Shown: positions 1 through 13,676, numbered from the stretch's first letter. The stretch is DNA of 64,000 bases from Thuidium tamariscinum (GCA_947034885.2 OX344757.2:6386001-6450000); one strand, 5' to 3'. The notes: a model not told the origin generated them from the letters alone. Numbers and translations are program-made.

Positions 1-35
1 TTTTGGAGCCTGAGTGGTTTTGGAGCCTCCTCCCT

Positions 36-270
36 TAGCAGCATCCATAACCATCAAAATAAGGAATTCAGTGTAGTTAGAGGCAGTTTCTCTTAGAAAA
101 AAATATTTTTGCAGTATTAGCAACTGAAAATCATGAATTTTAAAATTAAAATTTTTTTTTTGAATAAGGTATCAAAATTCTATGAATTTTCAAAGTAGAA
201 CTCCCTAGGGCACCCTAAATCGCACTCTAGTAAAATTGCCTTGATTTTCATACCAAAATCTAAAAAAATC
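36..270 (+). repeat. Dispersed repeat family R1, copy 1
   Basis: Shares CCATCAAAATAAGGAATTCA and following sequence with 26535-26935 (same orientation) and 34020-34445 (inverse). No coding content. Confidence 0.55.
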
Positions 271-459
271 AAAGCCCACCAATCACAACCAAGCATTAGC
301 ATGATTTCAAGGCACTGCTAGAAACACTTTAAGGTAACTCTACTGTTAGTAAATGGATGTAGCAATGGTTATAGATGCTGCTACCTGAAACAAGGTGGGG
401 GTTGGGGTGAACCTTGCTTGGCCCCTAGGAAAAATACTAAAACTTTTTATTTTTCACAC

Positions 460-980
460 ATGATAACATTTGCAAATTTTGAATTCAAATTTGTAATCAA
501 AGGTCCCAAATTAGTGGGAAGGAGTATACAAGGTAAGTTAATGAAGCATAAAATAGGGGGCTTTTTTTACTTGAACCCTTGGAATGACTTGGAAGGGTCG
601 AACAAGGGGGACACTTCACCCCAACCAACTCTTAGAGGGATACTACAAAGTGAACAAAAACATGCCAACAAATCATTCTATTTTTTGCCATAAAACTTCA
701 AATTAAAAAAGAAAAATTTGATGGAATTGCTAGATTGTAGAGGAAAACAAAATTATGGACATGCAATATGTGCTAATGTGATATCTTCTATCCAATATGT
801 AAATGAATGTTGAAATTTGAAGCACCATTGAAATATTTTATATTGGCACTTTGGCACTACATTAAAAATGCAAAAAACCCCTAGTAGTGAGAAAGTTTCA
901 TCACACATATGAAAAGAGATGAATTCGAAATTGGAGTATGAATATCCTAAATGAAATAAAAATTGATGCAATAATTTGAA
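460..980 (+). repeat. Dispersed mosaic repeat family R2, copy 1
   Basis: ATCTTCTATCCAATATGTAA with ATATTGGCACTTTGGCACT matches 38960-39060. TTTGTAATCAAAGGTCCCAA and TTGGAATGACTTGGAAGG match 38700-39195 in inverse order, so the element is a mosaic. The open frames here are not genes. Confidence 0.5.
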
Positions 981-1147
981 TTATTTGATTATCCTATTGG
1001 GTGGATAGACTAGAGTCAATGGATCAAAATTTAGACAATATATTTGAAAAATAGGATTCCATTGGCTAAATTGTCAATAAAGAGAAATGGAAAATAAGAC
1101 TAATATTTGATCTTGAATAATACAAAATGCTTTTACTTATATCTGCT

Positions 1148-2024
1148 TTAACTACTAAAGATTTTTACTATATTTTCACCAAAAACTCTCTAAAACTATA
1201 ATTTCTAATATAACTCCAAAATTTTAGAAAAAAAACATTTTTTAATACATGTAATTGTAAGATCTTGTAGTAACGTGGTTTGAAAAAATGTGGCAATAAT
1301 TTCAAAAATTTCCACTATGTAGATTGTAAAATATTAACATTTGAATTGACAAAAATCCTTTTTTTAATGTGTTAAAAAATCCAAGAAATTGCACTTCACA
1401 AGGTCACATTTGTATAAAAAATGTTCAAAATTGTGGTTATTCTTTGAATTCATCCTTCAATGCAAGTTGGCTACATGCTCAAAAAAAATTTAATCATTTG
1501 AAATTGTACAACATATAGGATAAAAATAGTAAATAGAAAGAAGTAGTAAATTATTTAAAATACTATATTGTGAATAATTTATTTATGAAAATGAAAAATA
1601 CCAATTCAAATTAAATATAAAATTTCAAACTTTTTTGTAGAAGAGAGATTCTATAACTACCCGCAAACTACCCCAAACTAAAACTCCTTCTAACTTTCAT
1701 CTTATTAATCAAAATGGAGTGATTCAAAGCTTTCCATATAGATATAAATCTAATAAACCAATTTCATTTATTTTTCTTAAAATATTAGTTTTCAAAGAAG
1801 TTTTTTTAGCTACTCAATCTACCTATTGAATAAAGAAAACAACATATCATGCCATAGCTTTTTAACCATGTAGTCAAAAGTTATGAAATTTGTTGAACCT
1901 TAAAGCTACTTCTAGAAAAAATGTTTTGTGAAATTTTTAAAAAAAAATGAAAACTCCATTTGTAATGAGCTACCCAAAATCGCTATGTTGCCAAAAAAAT
2001 GTTGTTTAGGGCTTTAGGGTTTAA
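1148..2024. mobile_element. TTAA-bounded element, 877 bp (family 1, full form)
   Basis: Starts TTAACTACTAAAG and ends CTTTAGGGTTTAA. Half B is on the left and half A on the right, opposite to the copy at 58547-59476. Shared internal blocks include AGTTGGCTACATGCT and CTACCCAAAATCGCTATGTT. Non-autonomous. Confidence 0.7.
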
Positions 2025-3756
2025 TATGCCTAATTGAGCTTTATTAATAAGAAATATTTAAAAAATTGCAATAGTATAATGGATCTTTCAATTGCAAAGG
2101 ATTTCTCAAGCCTTTTCATTTTCCAACTTATGAATGACTAAAGTTTCCAATACTCTAGTCAACAACTCTCTAATTGGTCAGGATCATTCACTCTTTTCTT
2201 TAGATAGGAAATCCAATGAGGTGATAAATCTTGAAGTCTATTACAATTGGGAAGGTGATTGGATTGGAAGACATGAAATTTGCAACAAGTATCTTCTTTT
2301 GACTTGGGAAGAAGAAACCGAGATGAAGAGAGTTTTAAAGCTCCAATCTTTTGTTTGTTTTTTGCAAACTTTTCATTCTTTTTATTGTCATGCTTTTAGA
2401 AGGTTGAGATTAAGAAGTTAGGAAAGTCATAGGAGGATGGAGAGCCACTAAGTAATGTGAAAGACAATCAAGTAAATCTATTAAATTTAACAACATATTG
2501 ATGGATTAATAGGGCTTCCAAATTAACATTTGTAGGTTTTTTATGAAGAAATGGAAAGGGTTGCCTAGACTCTTGAGTTGCAAGTGCTTATACAATTATA
2601 GTCAAGATCATCAAATTATTTTTGTATTCAATGTTTATATGACATATGAGTATTATTAAGTGAAGATGTTCATTCAAGTCCTTAATAATTTCTACCAAAT
2701 ATTTGTAAATTGGATCTTCTCATTTCAAGTACTTGGACATTGAGAATATTGTCCATCTCAAAGTTGACAAAGTAATTCTTAATGAAGAGCACTTTCCATG
2801 TATAAGTACTTAACCCTTTGAAGACAAAGCCTATCATGATGTGAATAACTTCAACATTCCTTCCTTTTATGCTCAATTCCCTATTAAGTATGAGTGAAAA
2901 TTATTTTATTTTATTTTTAAAATATAGAATAAAATATTTTGTACAATTTGTAAATTTTAGGATTTTTTGAAGTTATAAACCTAAAATTATATAGATAAAG
3001 TATAATTTCACAACAATTTCAAAATTTCATGTTAAATTAGAATTAGACTTAATAAAATTCATTTCAATAGTTGAGCTCAAATTCAAAAGAATCATTATTT
3101 GGGCTAAAAAAATCAGATTTAGAGTATGGAGGTGCAAATTGCCAAAATACACTAAAAACATCTTTTGTGATTTGTTTTTGTAGCCTCTTCTTTTGCAAGG
3201 AAGTCAAAAACACCTCAATGAAAGTACTATAGACTAGCATCCAATGCAAACACATCTGGAAAAAAACTCCAAAAACAATTGGATGAAAAAAAATGCAATT
3301 CTTCATCTTGTTTTGCTTGTTAGAAATCATCTAGGCACTACTTTTGTGTCTATGTGGCCCTTTAAGGTTTAAAATGTAGGTAGAAAGTGCTCATCATGTC
3401 CATTTTCAATTAAAATTGTCAAATTTGTATATTTTTAATCAAACGATTAAAATGTAGGTAGGGAGCGCTCATCGTGTTAAGGTGCTTATACAATTTTCTT
3501 AATCCATTTTAAATTGAAATAGTCAAATTTATATATCTTTTCAATTAAAAGCTTGTCTCATAATTACCTTGGGAAACTTTATTTCTTGTATTGTTTCATT
3601 TAACAAAATTAGTGATTAGATTTTTTAAGAATTCCCAAATAAAGTAAACCATCTCATGACAAGCCAATTGTCCAATGTAGACATTTAGAAAACCATCCAT
3701 TATAGTCTTACATCAATCCATAGTAGTCTCTCTATAATAAATGAGAATTAGGATTT
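2025..3756. other. Gene-free AT-rich stretch
   Basis: Short open frames at 2134-2421, 2682-2876 and 3064-3330 lack recognisable domains and sit in sequence of uniform AT-rich composition. No repeat with clear ends was seen. Confidence 0.4.
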
Positions 3757-4050
3757 TGTTAGGGCGCGACGTTAAATCTTGTAATCAAAAGTGGGTCCAG
3801 CCCAACTGGTTGTTGTTAGACCCATCCTGGATCATGGGACCCGGCTGATCGCGTAGCTGCGCAGGACAGTGACTCCACATAACATTGTTTGCGTTGGGTC
3901 ATCCTGTTGCAGAACATCAACTTTTTTTTAAAACTATGAACTAATTTACAAATTCTACATTCTTTGTCTTGCCTCCCACCACCTCGTGTGTATATATAGA
4001 GTTGTCTTTGCAATGTAGAATACAAATTACAAAACACAAAATACAAATTA
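3757..4050 (+). mobile_element. Possible solo LTR
   Basis: Starts TGTTAGGGCGCGACG, is less AT-rich than its flanks, and has a TATA-like TATATATAG near 3981 followed by a simple ACAAATTACAAA-rich tail. A CA end and target duplication could not be placed. Confidence 0.25.
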
Positions 4051-4134
4051 CAAATTACAAACTATAAAATAAAAAATTGCAAATTAAAAAATTAAAAACA
4101 CAAATTACAAAAAAATTGAAATAATTATTTTAAA

Positions 4135-4486
4135 TTCTAATACAACAATGGCAAATTTCATTAAAATGACAACATTTCATTACTTTGACACTTTGTACAC
4201 TTCAGAACATGCAATCAAAAATAAAAACTAACATCCAAGAAATGTATAGACTAATTTTCAAACATCTAGGACTCTTATAGATCTCAAATAATCTATGATA
4301 GGTATACATTTCAAACTATGTTGTTTGAAACATCTTGACTAGGTATAGATTTCAAACATCTAAAATATATAGATTTCAAAAATCTATGACAAATTTAGAT
4401 TTTAGATTGCGTGTTTTGAAGTGTTCAAAGTATTAAAGTAATGGAATGTTGACATTTTAATGAAATTTGCATTGTTGTATTAGAAC
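4135..4486. mobile_element. Element with about 85-bp inverted arms
   Basis: Left arm TTCTAATACAACAATGGCAA, then ATTTCATTAAAATGACAACA; the right arm is its inverse, ending TTGTTGTATTAGAA. The core holds repeated ATAGATTTCAAACATCT-like motifs. No coding frame. Confidence 0.6.
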
Positions 4487-6449
4487 TTAATGGGCTTTTA
4501 GAGGTTAGGAAATATTATGACTACATTAGGTGATCAAATTACCATTATGGGTACTCTTCTTGGTGGTTTTGAAGTAGTTTAGAGACTATAATTGAGGCTA
4601 AGGATAGTTCACTTCAAAATTTCATAATAAATTTATATTTGTCAAGAAAAACAAATTGCAATTGCAATGGTCTCTCCATTACTCACGATTGTCTTTTACA
4701 ATGAAAAAAAAATTAAGATTTTTCAAAAATGTCAATAAGACAAACCAACCATTCTGCCTATCATAGGGTACTTTACCTTAGACTTTGATGAATAAGCTTT
4801 GTGAATTTTGTGAAGACCTAGGGGTTGGGGCAAAACACATATTCCTTTTCAAATATAGGTTCCACAATCGTCTTCAAGTTTTCAAGTTTGGATTGGAAAC
4901 ATTTAAATACTATGATTACATATGGTAAAAATTTGAAACTATTCATAGATGTTTTTTCAAATTAATTTTGAAAATTTGATATAAAACATTCCCTAAGAAT
5001 TCAATCAATTTCTACTTTTTAAACATGATTTTTTTGTAAATCTTCTAAATTTATATCTTTAATTGACTTGTGAAAAAGGCCAAACAATTTGATGATGAAA
5101 ACATTGACATGGTCTCATAATAGTCAATTGTAGACACGAGGCAAATATTGAACATTTTGTGCTATTTTTTAATACCAAACATTTGGTTTTGGCAACCTTA
5201 GATTGAAATGAAAAAAATTCAAAAGTCAATATGATTTAGTTTACATGTTTTATAAATTGAAAAAATTGATTTCCACCAAAAAATTGGTTGATTGGCCAAT
5301 AAGAAGGATATTTGTTCAATGTGTATATTTTCTATGTACCATTGGGGTTTAATAGTATAGAGGTTGTCTCTAATTTGTGGTAGAGCATTGGTTCTTTATC
5401 TATAGAACAATTGCAATGTTTGCAAGCCTACATTTGAATAGAAGGAATAAGTGCATAAAAGATTACTTGAACATTCAAAGGTTAAGATAAGAGCACCTAA
5501 TTGTGACCCCTTTTTAAACTATGATACCCATTCTTGCCTAAATTATACTATCTTTGTCATATTCTTGAGAACCTAGGTTCAATTTGTATATATCTATTTC
5601 AATAGCTTGAAACTTCATAATATATTTGTAAGGTATAAATTCATAGTATTCAAAGTATATTCATAATACATGGGAAAAGAGTCTTGAATAAAAATCTCTA
5701 GATTTTCATAACAAGAAAGTTATGAAAGTTGTACTTTCTTCATTGTAACACAAAATTAATTGACTTCTAGCAAGATCCAACCCCCAAATTAGGTATTACT
5801 TCAAAACAATGGTCAATTTTTCATTTGGATGCATTTGAATCCATGTGATTACAATAAACTTGCAGATTAATTTGTGTAGCTAACATGCTCCTCTAGCATT
5901 TTCTATTTACTTGCTAGACCTTCTACAAAAGTAGTATATTGAGTTGTTGGCTACATTTCAAAATTTGGAACTCCAAAAGCAAAGTTGTCATCGGCAAAAG
6001 GTTAATTAGCCTATGACTTGCTTGTTGAACAATTCTAAATTCTTTTTGACATTAAGACAAATGTGAGAAGTAGGAAGATCAATTGAACTTTTTAATTTGA
6101 AAAGTATGAATTTGTTTTAAATTATTGAGGTGTATTGTCTAATCAACCCAAAAGAGTCTTAGAACTATCCTCAAACCAAGAAAGAGTTGTATCAGTAATG
6201 ATCATCTTACTCACTTGAAGTAGTCATGATATTTCTTAACTTGGCCATAATATAAAGACCTAAGAAGTCACTTCATGTGATGAATTTACACTAAAAAGGT
6301 CAAAGTTCCCTACTACAATTTATAATCACATGATTGTCAGTTAAGACATTGATTGTAGCTACTAACTCAAACCTAATGTAGCCCAAATCTCATTAATTAT
6401 TAAAAAGGTTGTCATAGGTTGATGCATGATTGCAATGGGTCATTCCCTA
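4487..6449. other. Gene-free AT-rich stretch
   Basis: No open frame of note, no hairpin and no terminal repeats recognised. Confidence 0.4.
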
Positions 6450-6594
6450 CCATAGGTGTAAGCTTATAGTATGAATGATTGCTTATCATAGGCTAGTTTA
6501 TCTTTTTTACATATGAACCTACTATAGGTGTAAGCTTATATTATGAATGATTGCTTATCATAGGCTAGTTTATCTTTTTATATATGAATAGAGA
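6450..6594. repeat. Tandem duplication, 72-bp period
   Basis: Two near-identical copies share AGGTGTAAGCTTATA, ATGAATGATTGCTTATCATA and GGCTAGTTTATCTTTTT. Confidence 0.8.
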
Positions 6595-9280
6595 TGGGGA
6601 GTTATTTTTCTAGGTTTTATCTTTGTAATAACTCTATTCAATTTTTACTCCACTATCTAGAAGAAGAAAGGATAAAAATCCAATGACATTTTGAAATTCA
6701 TGCAAATTAACCATAAATAAATGGGCCTTTGCCTACAAAATTGAACTTAAAAAATTTTCACCATATATTTTTCAAATTTTTTTGACTATTTAGAAATATT
6801 ATTTAATATATTCATCATTCAAATATCAAATGACATATCTTGTGGAAATTTGAAATCATTACGAATTCATAAAACGATCAATGTAAAAAATCATATCAAG
6901 TATGAAATATGCTAAAAGAATTGAGTTTTTCTCAATAGATGTAAACAAAACTTTAGAAAATTATGGGGTGTAGGTAAAACAAATTTTGTGTCCTACAATT
7001 AAAAAATTTAATGGACAATAATATTAAGGCCAAAGTTCAATGCAAAAAAAATTCAATTTTATGAATTTTCAAATTTGTATACTATAATAGAAACCACATT
7101 AGATAAACTTCATTTCATTAGTTGAACTAAAATTAAAAAATGATCAATTTACAACTAAAATCCATATCAACACTAGTAGAAAGGGTGGTATTTGGGCATG
7201 AAGGAAAAGTGCAAAGCATAAGACTCAACGCCCATATTGATGCTAGCTTAGTGTAGATATGGGCCTTGTGTACCATGCACCCTTTGATACTATTCATTGG
7301 TGCCCAAAGACTACCCTTCTACTAGTGTACAATTGAGTAGAAAGCTAAAAATTGCCTTTATACACAATAAGATGACCCATGAATTAAATCTTTTTTTTGT
7401 AAGAACATCAATGATATGATAATGAGGAATTTTTAGAATTCTCCATTACAAATATATGCAAGCAACTCCCTCCAAAATTTCAAATTAAAAACATATTTTT
7501 TTGGTTCTTAGAGGTCTCTAAAGTTATGTATCAAACATAAATTTTCTCGTTTTGGGATTAAGAAATTTTTAGTTTCAAGTTCTCCTACTTTGAATCCTAA
7601 ATGACAAGTTATATAGAAGAATTGTTGATGTGGTAAAGAAGAACTCAAGTCAAGCGTCACCAAAGAGTCTAATTGGATCAATTTTACAATCTATGTCATA
7701 TAGGCACAAGTAGAGAGTGTTTTCATCAATGGTTCTTTTTCACCAAGTAATTTGTACAATTGTCTCTTCCATTCCAATTTAACTACTTTTAAGTGAAACA
7801 CTATTGTCCAACTACATCACATTAAATGAGCAACAAAACTTTTATCATAACTCAAAAAGAAAATAGAGTCAAAGACATTAGGAAAAAATTCTTTAACATT
7901 AGGACTTCTAGAGAGTCATAGTTTTAAACATTTACAATCCTTGAGAATTTTGGTTTGTAGAGGAAAAAAGAACTTGTTGGCAAATCTTGCCGTAAATGTA
8001 TGATTAATTTTTGACAATACAAAGCTATTCAAGTTCTTTAGAATGAAGCAAAAATTAAAAATCAAATTTTCTACAAAGTTGATTTCTAATGAAACTTGTG
8101 CCCGATAAATTGTATTTTTCAAACTTGACTATCTAGCAATTAGCATGTGCTCTAAGTTACCACTCTAAAAGGCATATAAGGTGAGACATCTAACATTGTC
8201 ATATTTTCTACTTTTCACAATAGTTTTTCAATAAAATTATAATTTGGTTGGCAAATGATAAGAGATTTGAATGCACTAAAACATGCATCATGTGGATATT
8301 GTATGCAAAAGTTATGAACCTAAGACAATTTTGTTTAGAAAGATGTTCAAAAACCATTTCTTCAAGGATATATACATAAGACCAATTTAACTAATTCTTG
8401 ACAAATTTATAGTCCAAAATTAATATTGCATCCATAGTTGAATGATGAAACTATGATATACATGTAGTCCAAATGTAGACTTTTGAGTTAAATTGGATCA
8501 AATTTAATCATCATTTTGGATCGAGTAGAATTTCAAATAAATAAATAATAGACAAGAATTGGTTGCCAACCAAATATTTCCATTTACAGACGATGTCCAT
8601 AATTAACAAAAAAAAGTCCAAAATTAATTAAATTGAAGTTACATATTAATTTAGATCATGTATAGAATTTGAGCATCTCATTAAATGATGCTTTTTTAGA
8701 TACCTCAACAATTTTTGGTATTATAACCTTATGACTGCCAAGAATCACCACTTGAAATGAATACATTGAAGATATGAGGAGATGACTCTACGCAATTCTA
8801 GATCAAAGAGGAGGACCCTTTGCATTGACAAAAACTAGTGCATGTGAAGAAGTTTGAATTAGATCTCAATTTAAAAAGTGAGCTAATGCTATAAAGGTAG
8901 AGCTTCTTGTAGCAAATCTTTATAATACACAAGCATTTTCAATACATGCAATATGTAGTTGAATTTTGGTACACATTGAGGTTTAGGTGAACTAGATGAA
9001 CCCCTAAATGGCCAAATGAAGGCCTTTTTTGGGTTTTTTTGAATTCTCTTTCACAGAATTAATAAGTTTTATCAATCTTTTTAGAATTGTAACAATACAA
9101 ACTCAAAGTAGAAATGTTATGGATTACATTAGAAAATAAAACACAACAATATCAACTATAGGTTGAAAGATTATATAATATTTGATGATGAGAGTGTTAA
9201 AATTGTGAAAGTGATTTGAAGTCTAGTCATTAGAAAATACTTGAACCCCGAAAGAGGCCGCTTTGTAATGCAAAAATTTG
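6595..9280. other. Gene-free AT-rich stretch around the CACTA-like MITE
   Basis: Apart from the MITE at 7171-7327, only AT-rich sequence without recognisable coding content. Confidence 0.4.
7171..7327. mobile_element. CACTA-like MITE, 157 bp
   Basis: Inverted ends CACTAGTAGAAAGGGTGGTA and, inverted from the right, CACTAGTAGAAGGGTAGTCT. CACTA-type termini; no matching 3-bp target duplication was seen. Confidence 0.55.
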
Positions 9281-9590
9281 AGTGGAAAGAGCCTTCACAA
9301 CTTACTAATTAGGCCAAGAATTCTATGATGAATTCAAAAATTAGTCATCATTACTCAATCCATCTCCATGATCTCATGAATTAGTGGGTGGGAAGAGCCT
9401 TCTAAATTCACTAATTGGCCAAGAATTGCACTATGAATTCAAAAATTCACCATCATTACCCAATACAACTTCAAGATATCATAAATCTCATGATGATTTT
9501 GTCATGAAGGATGGAATACATGCCAAGTGGTAGTTGTTTCATGATGGTTTCTTCATGAAGGATGGAGCACATGCCAAGTGGTGGGTATAA
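9281..9590. repeat. Two adjacent tandem duplications, 107- and 51-bp periods
   Basis: First pair (9281 and 9388) shares AAGAGCCTTC, GGCCAAGAATT and GAATTCAAAAATT. Second pair (9502 and 9553) shares TCATGAAGGATGGA and ACATGCCAAGTGGT. Confidence 0.7.
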
Positions 9591-10610
9591 TGCCACATAT
9601 GATTGTTCTCATACTCATGCAATTACATCCAATTAGTGCTAAAATTGGTAAGAAAACTCAAGGCCTCTTTTTGGGTTCAATTCTTTTCTAATGTATCAAT
9701 CATCTTTTTAAATGTCAAATCTACAATTGAGGCTATGAAAAAAATATAAGGTCAAAGGACATAACATGTATAACCAAAATCAATTTACAACTTCTCAAAA
9801 CTACTTCACGGTATTCTAATGAACTTAGAAGAACTTCTAATCCCCCCCCCCTTTGATTTGATGTATTTGAGGATCATTTCCAAAAGCCCTCAATACTTAG
9901 TTATAAAATCAAGATTTGCTATGGATATTCTTCCACAATTACTTGCATAGAAAAACCATAAACAATCATTCTGAAATCAAATTGTTGATATTGAATATAG
10001 ATTTTCAAGGATATTAAAAAAAACTCTAAAAATAAGACTTTGGTGAAGTTTCATTTAATTTCAAACTTTTGTCAACACCAAAATGACAATATCCTAGTAA
10101 GTATTTAGGGATTAAGCTCCAAACTGTTGTATTGATTTATTTTAGATGAACCAAAGTCTCATCAAAGTTAGTCCACATCAAATTACAATAGAAGCTAGGG
10201 CAATTTCCATAATATAAAATACTACTTGCATATTACCCCTTCACTTAAGAGGTGCATTCTAGTCAGCAATGAATTTGTAATGACCCATTATACAATTTCT
10301 GCCCACATATTTAGACATTACATCTTTCTCATCCAACATCTAATTTTCATTCTAAATGTTCATCTTGTTTAAGTGATATCTTGGCAATAGTTTACAACAA
10401 GCAATGTCCTTAGCCATCAATAATTGTCCTATAAATTTTAGCAAGTTTGCAAAAAATATGATTAAGATTTATGATTATAGACTTTCTAGGGTATTTTAGG
10501 GCTTAGGGAGGCATTAATTTTGTCCCTATAATTCAACATCATCTTGATGGATGCATGCTTATATACTTAGGAAACTTGTTGCTTTGTTAAAAGAGTTACC
10601 AAGACATTCT

Positions 10611-10955
10611 TAATGTTGATGCACCAATAACCAACCACACCCAACTTCCAACTGGTAGTTGTACAGTATTTCTATTGAAGACGAGAACAAATTTCCAACT
10701 ACAACTTGAATTGAGTTTTTTGGTTTATTTTCAAGGTTGAGACTCATAAAGTTATGACATGTATTCCAAATTAGTGAATGTTGAAAGTAAGAAGTAGTGG
10801 GCAAGAAAGTGATTCTTGAATGATTAGAATTGGAAGACTCTAGACATTAGCTATTGGTCAAAGTACATTTAGGCTCCCAAAATTCACAGTTATTTCAATT
10901 TTGGGAATAAAATTTTGGAAATTTTCTATCTCCATATTTCCTATCTACCTACATG
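10611..10955. mobile_element. Diverged copy of the AAGGTAGA-ended family
   Basis: The interior resembles 49685-50103 in the same orientation (GGGCAAGAAAGTGATTCTTG, AATGATTAGAATTG); the termini are degraded. Confidence 0.45.
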
Positions 10956-11089
10956 GAAAAAAAAATTCACCACTTTATACTATACACAATCTGTTCTAAA
11001 ATTGCTTAAATGATCAGTTACTAGTGCCTCAATCTAAACGATTGTTCCTTCTTTCATGCACTAGCTTAGCTAAAAATTTGAAACAATTT

Positions 11090-11290
11090 TTTTTTTCATT
11101 TTTAATGAAGTGCCAAAGTGGCAATATTGAATGTTGTAGTATGCTCCTAATTTCAACAGTCATTCTTAAATTAGATAGAAAATATCACATTAGCACATAT
11201 CACATCTATTTTCATCTACAATTTGGTGATTTCATCCAAGATTTTTTTTATGTGAGTTTTTTTGCAATTTCATCCAAGATTTTACCCCCA
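11090..11290 (-). repeat. Dispersed repeat family R2, copy 2 (inverse)
   Basis: AGTGCCAAAGTGGCAATATT and TAGATAGAAAATATCACATT are the inverse of the R2 core. Confidence 0.5.
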
Positions 11291-11814
11291 AAACTCAAAA
11301 AATTTAGGATGCTAAGAGTGCACTAAATTCTACTTACAATTGCAAAATGGGAGGTTAAAATGTTATTTTTAACCCTAATCCATAACATTTTGTCCCATAG
11401 GAAGGTCATTTGGGGACAAAGGTAGCACTACTTACCAATGATTCCAGAACTAGTTTATAGAATTTAGTATAATATGCTATCTAGTTTAGGGGATTTAGTG
11501 CAATTTGCTACCTTCAAGATAATTAAGCATGAACTTTGGCTATCTTGAGAGAAAGTGGCATTAAAAAAATTAGAAAAAAAAGGATTTTGCAAGTTGTAAA
11601 GGATAATGGGGGGTACTAATACCCATAACTAACTAGAGAGATGCTAATTCCAATGTAGAGTAAGTAACAAATTGGCTATCAAATTCTCTTGGTTGATGAA
11701 ATCTTAGCTAAAATTTAATTTTTTCAAGGATTTTTTCCTGTAGAGATTTAGCTACTGAAAATTTTTAGTAGCAATGGAGCGAAATTTAGCCAGTTTTGTG
11801 AACGCTGCTACTTA

Positions 11815-12064
11815 CGTTCCAAGGGCTTGGTGCAGAGCCCATTATTTTGGTACAAATTGATGACAAATCGCCCAAAAATAACTCACTGAAACACTCTCTG
11901 CAGGCATTTTGTATAAGCATAACAAGAGTGATGTTGATTCCCAAGTGCATGTCGACAGGCGTTGGAAGCGTAAACTCGGTTGCGCATTCACGAGCAACAC
12001 ATTCATACAATCCATCCCTATTGAAGCAAACGATCTTTCTCTCAAGAATTTCAGGGTCGAAGCT
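11815..12064 (-). other. Unrecognised open stretch ending at a donor-like site
   Basis: A minus-strand open frame carries a plausible protein composition (EILERKIVCFNRDGLYECV..., then PTPVDMHLGINITLVMLI) and ends at TGGAAC|GTAAGT, a good donor consensus. No in-frame ATG lies at its start and an in-frame TGA sits just upstream, so an acceptor would be needed and none is convincing. It could be an internal exon, a pseudogene piece or chance. No family recognised. Confidence 0.2.
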
Positions 12065-12429
12065 CAAATGTCATTGTTTCTGTAACCAGGTCGAGACAGT
12101 CAAAATTTGGAGATCTACCACAAATTCTGTCAAAGAATGCGGTGTGGGAAGGAAGGCCGGCCATGGGTTTGAATCGTCATCTCTGTTTCCTACCGCATTT
12201 TGCTTTGTGGAATTCAAAGTGACTTGAGAGAGTTGTAGTAGCAAACAAGTTGTGCACAATGTGATCGAAGAGGAGTTTTCGTGGAAATCGATGTAAAAAG
12301 CAAGGTGACATCAACATTTGAGGGTGCTTTAGCTGGTCATAGAAGAGGGTCATTTCGAAATTGTGGGTACTCTGTGGTGTGAGATCATTGACCCGAAGGC
12401 AAGAGCTTGAGGTTTAGGACGCATTTCTG

Positions 12430-13300
12430 CTTTCAAGCAGCCTTAATTCAAGCCACCCTCGTAAGAGATTGGAGTTCTTTTTCTCTGAACAAAATTAAGC
12501 GATGGCAGCATAGAAAATCTAGGAGACGCCGCGCTTCTTCGAAAATGTGCAGGAGGTGACTTTGTCCGAGTCAATTTTGCTAGCAAAGGTCTCACAGTCG
12601 AAAATCCTGCACATTCAGAACACAATAGCGTACACGATGTTCAATTCGTTGCGTTCAGCACACGTTTTCTTCAGCGGCAAGTAAAGAAAACGTGGTGCAG
12701 GATACGGCAGACAGAGTTTGAGATAATGGAGTCCCTGCAAAAATGTGCAGGAGAAGGTTTGTCCCGGAGTGATTCTTTGTTCCGAGTCAATTTTGGCAGC
12801 AATGATCTCGATGTTGCATCTTCTACACATTGCGAATTCTGTAGTGACGACAACTCAATTGCGTTGAACGCAAGTTTTCCTCTGCAGCTTTAGAATGAAA
12901 CCTGGTCATATAATGACAGCAGATAGACTTGATGGATTTCAGTTAACATGTTCAGGAGACGGTCTTGTTCTGGATTGATGCTCTGTCAGCGAAATCTCCA
13001 GGTCGCATATTCTGCAGACCATTTTGTCGCGTGAAGCTCAAGTTTCCTCCTGCTGCACTCGAAGAAATCCTTGTCACTAACTGAGCAGACAGGAAGAGTA
13101 TAGATTTCTGGACAGCGAGGAATACGACTCCATTCAAACTTGGATAATTACTGTAGAATTTAGCGCCGTTCCAATTACGTAAGCGTTATTCTGAATCCAC
13201 GCGAAGCACACGATGACCAATTCGAACATGTTTCCTCGATCCTTTGCGTGTGCATATTCGGGCAGATGCGCGGTAGGTAGTCATGGAATTTACTCACTGT
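12430..13300 (-). repeat. Degenerate tandem array, about four units of about 200 bp
   Basis: Units begin at a recurring minus-strand block of the form TGCAGRATWTGCRACCTGGAG, with starts near 12602, 12819, 13010 and, weaker, 13262. Later blocks also recur: TGACTCGGA-CAAAG, CTCCTGCACATTTT and GGAAAACTTGCGTTCAACGC. Base composition is gene-like rather than AT-rich. Short open frames recur (CRRCNIEI... versus CRICDLEI...) but stops interrupt every unit. The array lies downstream of the BLT-like gene. No family was recognised; it could be a decayed coding repeat or a local satellite. Confidence 0.55.
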
Positions 13301-13676
13301 ATTTGTCATCCAGGCTCCTTCACCAGACATTGATCGAGACCAAGACACAAGTCTGAAAGATTGCTGGAGTTTGGGATCCAGAAAGTTCTACTCAATTTTT
13401 AAAAAATAAGAAGAAACGGAAACAAATGATTGTCTTACACTGATTGTGTACAACTTGATTGGCCCTTGCCGTGGGCTTACAACAAGTATGAGACGAAACC
13501 CTAGGGTGGGTTTGTTCATCACTGCGTGATGCCATGCTTGTCACTTTGCGCAAGCACTTTGATTCATCGACGAGTCTGGTCCTTAAAATAGCTACTAGTT
13601 TGATACGTATCGGTCATCTCTCTAGTCATTATACTACATTATCGCATAAAAGTATCCGATGTAGTGGAAGCCAATA
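13301..13676. other. Downstream flank / probable 3' UTR of the BLT-like gene
   Basis: Non-coding stretch just downstream (minus sense) of the stop codon at 13677-13679. It probably includes the 3' UTR of that gene. No clear polyadenylation signal was picked. Confidence 0.35.

Larger units (their letters stand above)
9591..11814. other. Gene-free, repeat-derived stretch
   Basis: Holds the AAGGTAGA-family copy (10611-10955) and an R2 copy (11090-11290); the open frame 11024-11326 overlaps R2 and is not a gene. Confidence 0.4.

Noticed and set aside
3816..4046. 76-codon minus frame as a gene
   Set aside because: Lies within the LTR-like stretch with a simple-sequence tail; no domain.
11024..11326. 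100-codon plus-strand frame
   Set aside because: Overlaps an inverse copy of repeat family R2; no domain and AT-rich composition.
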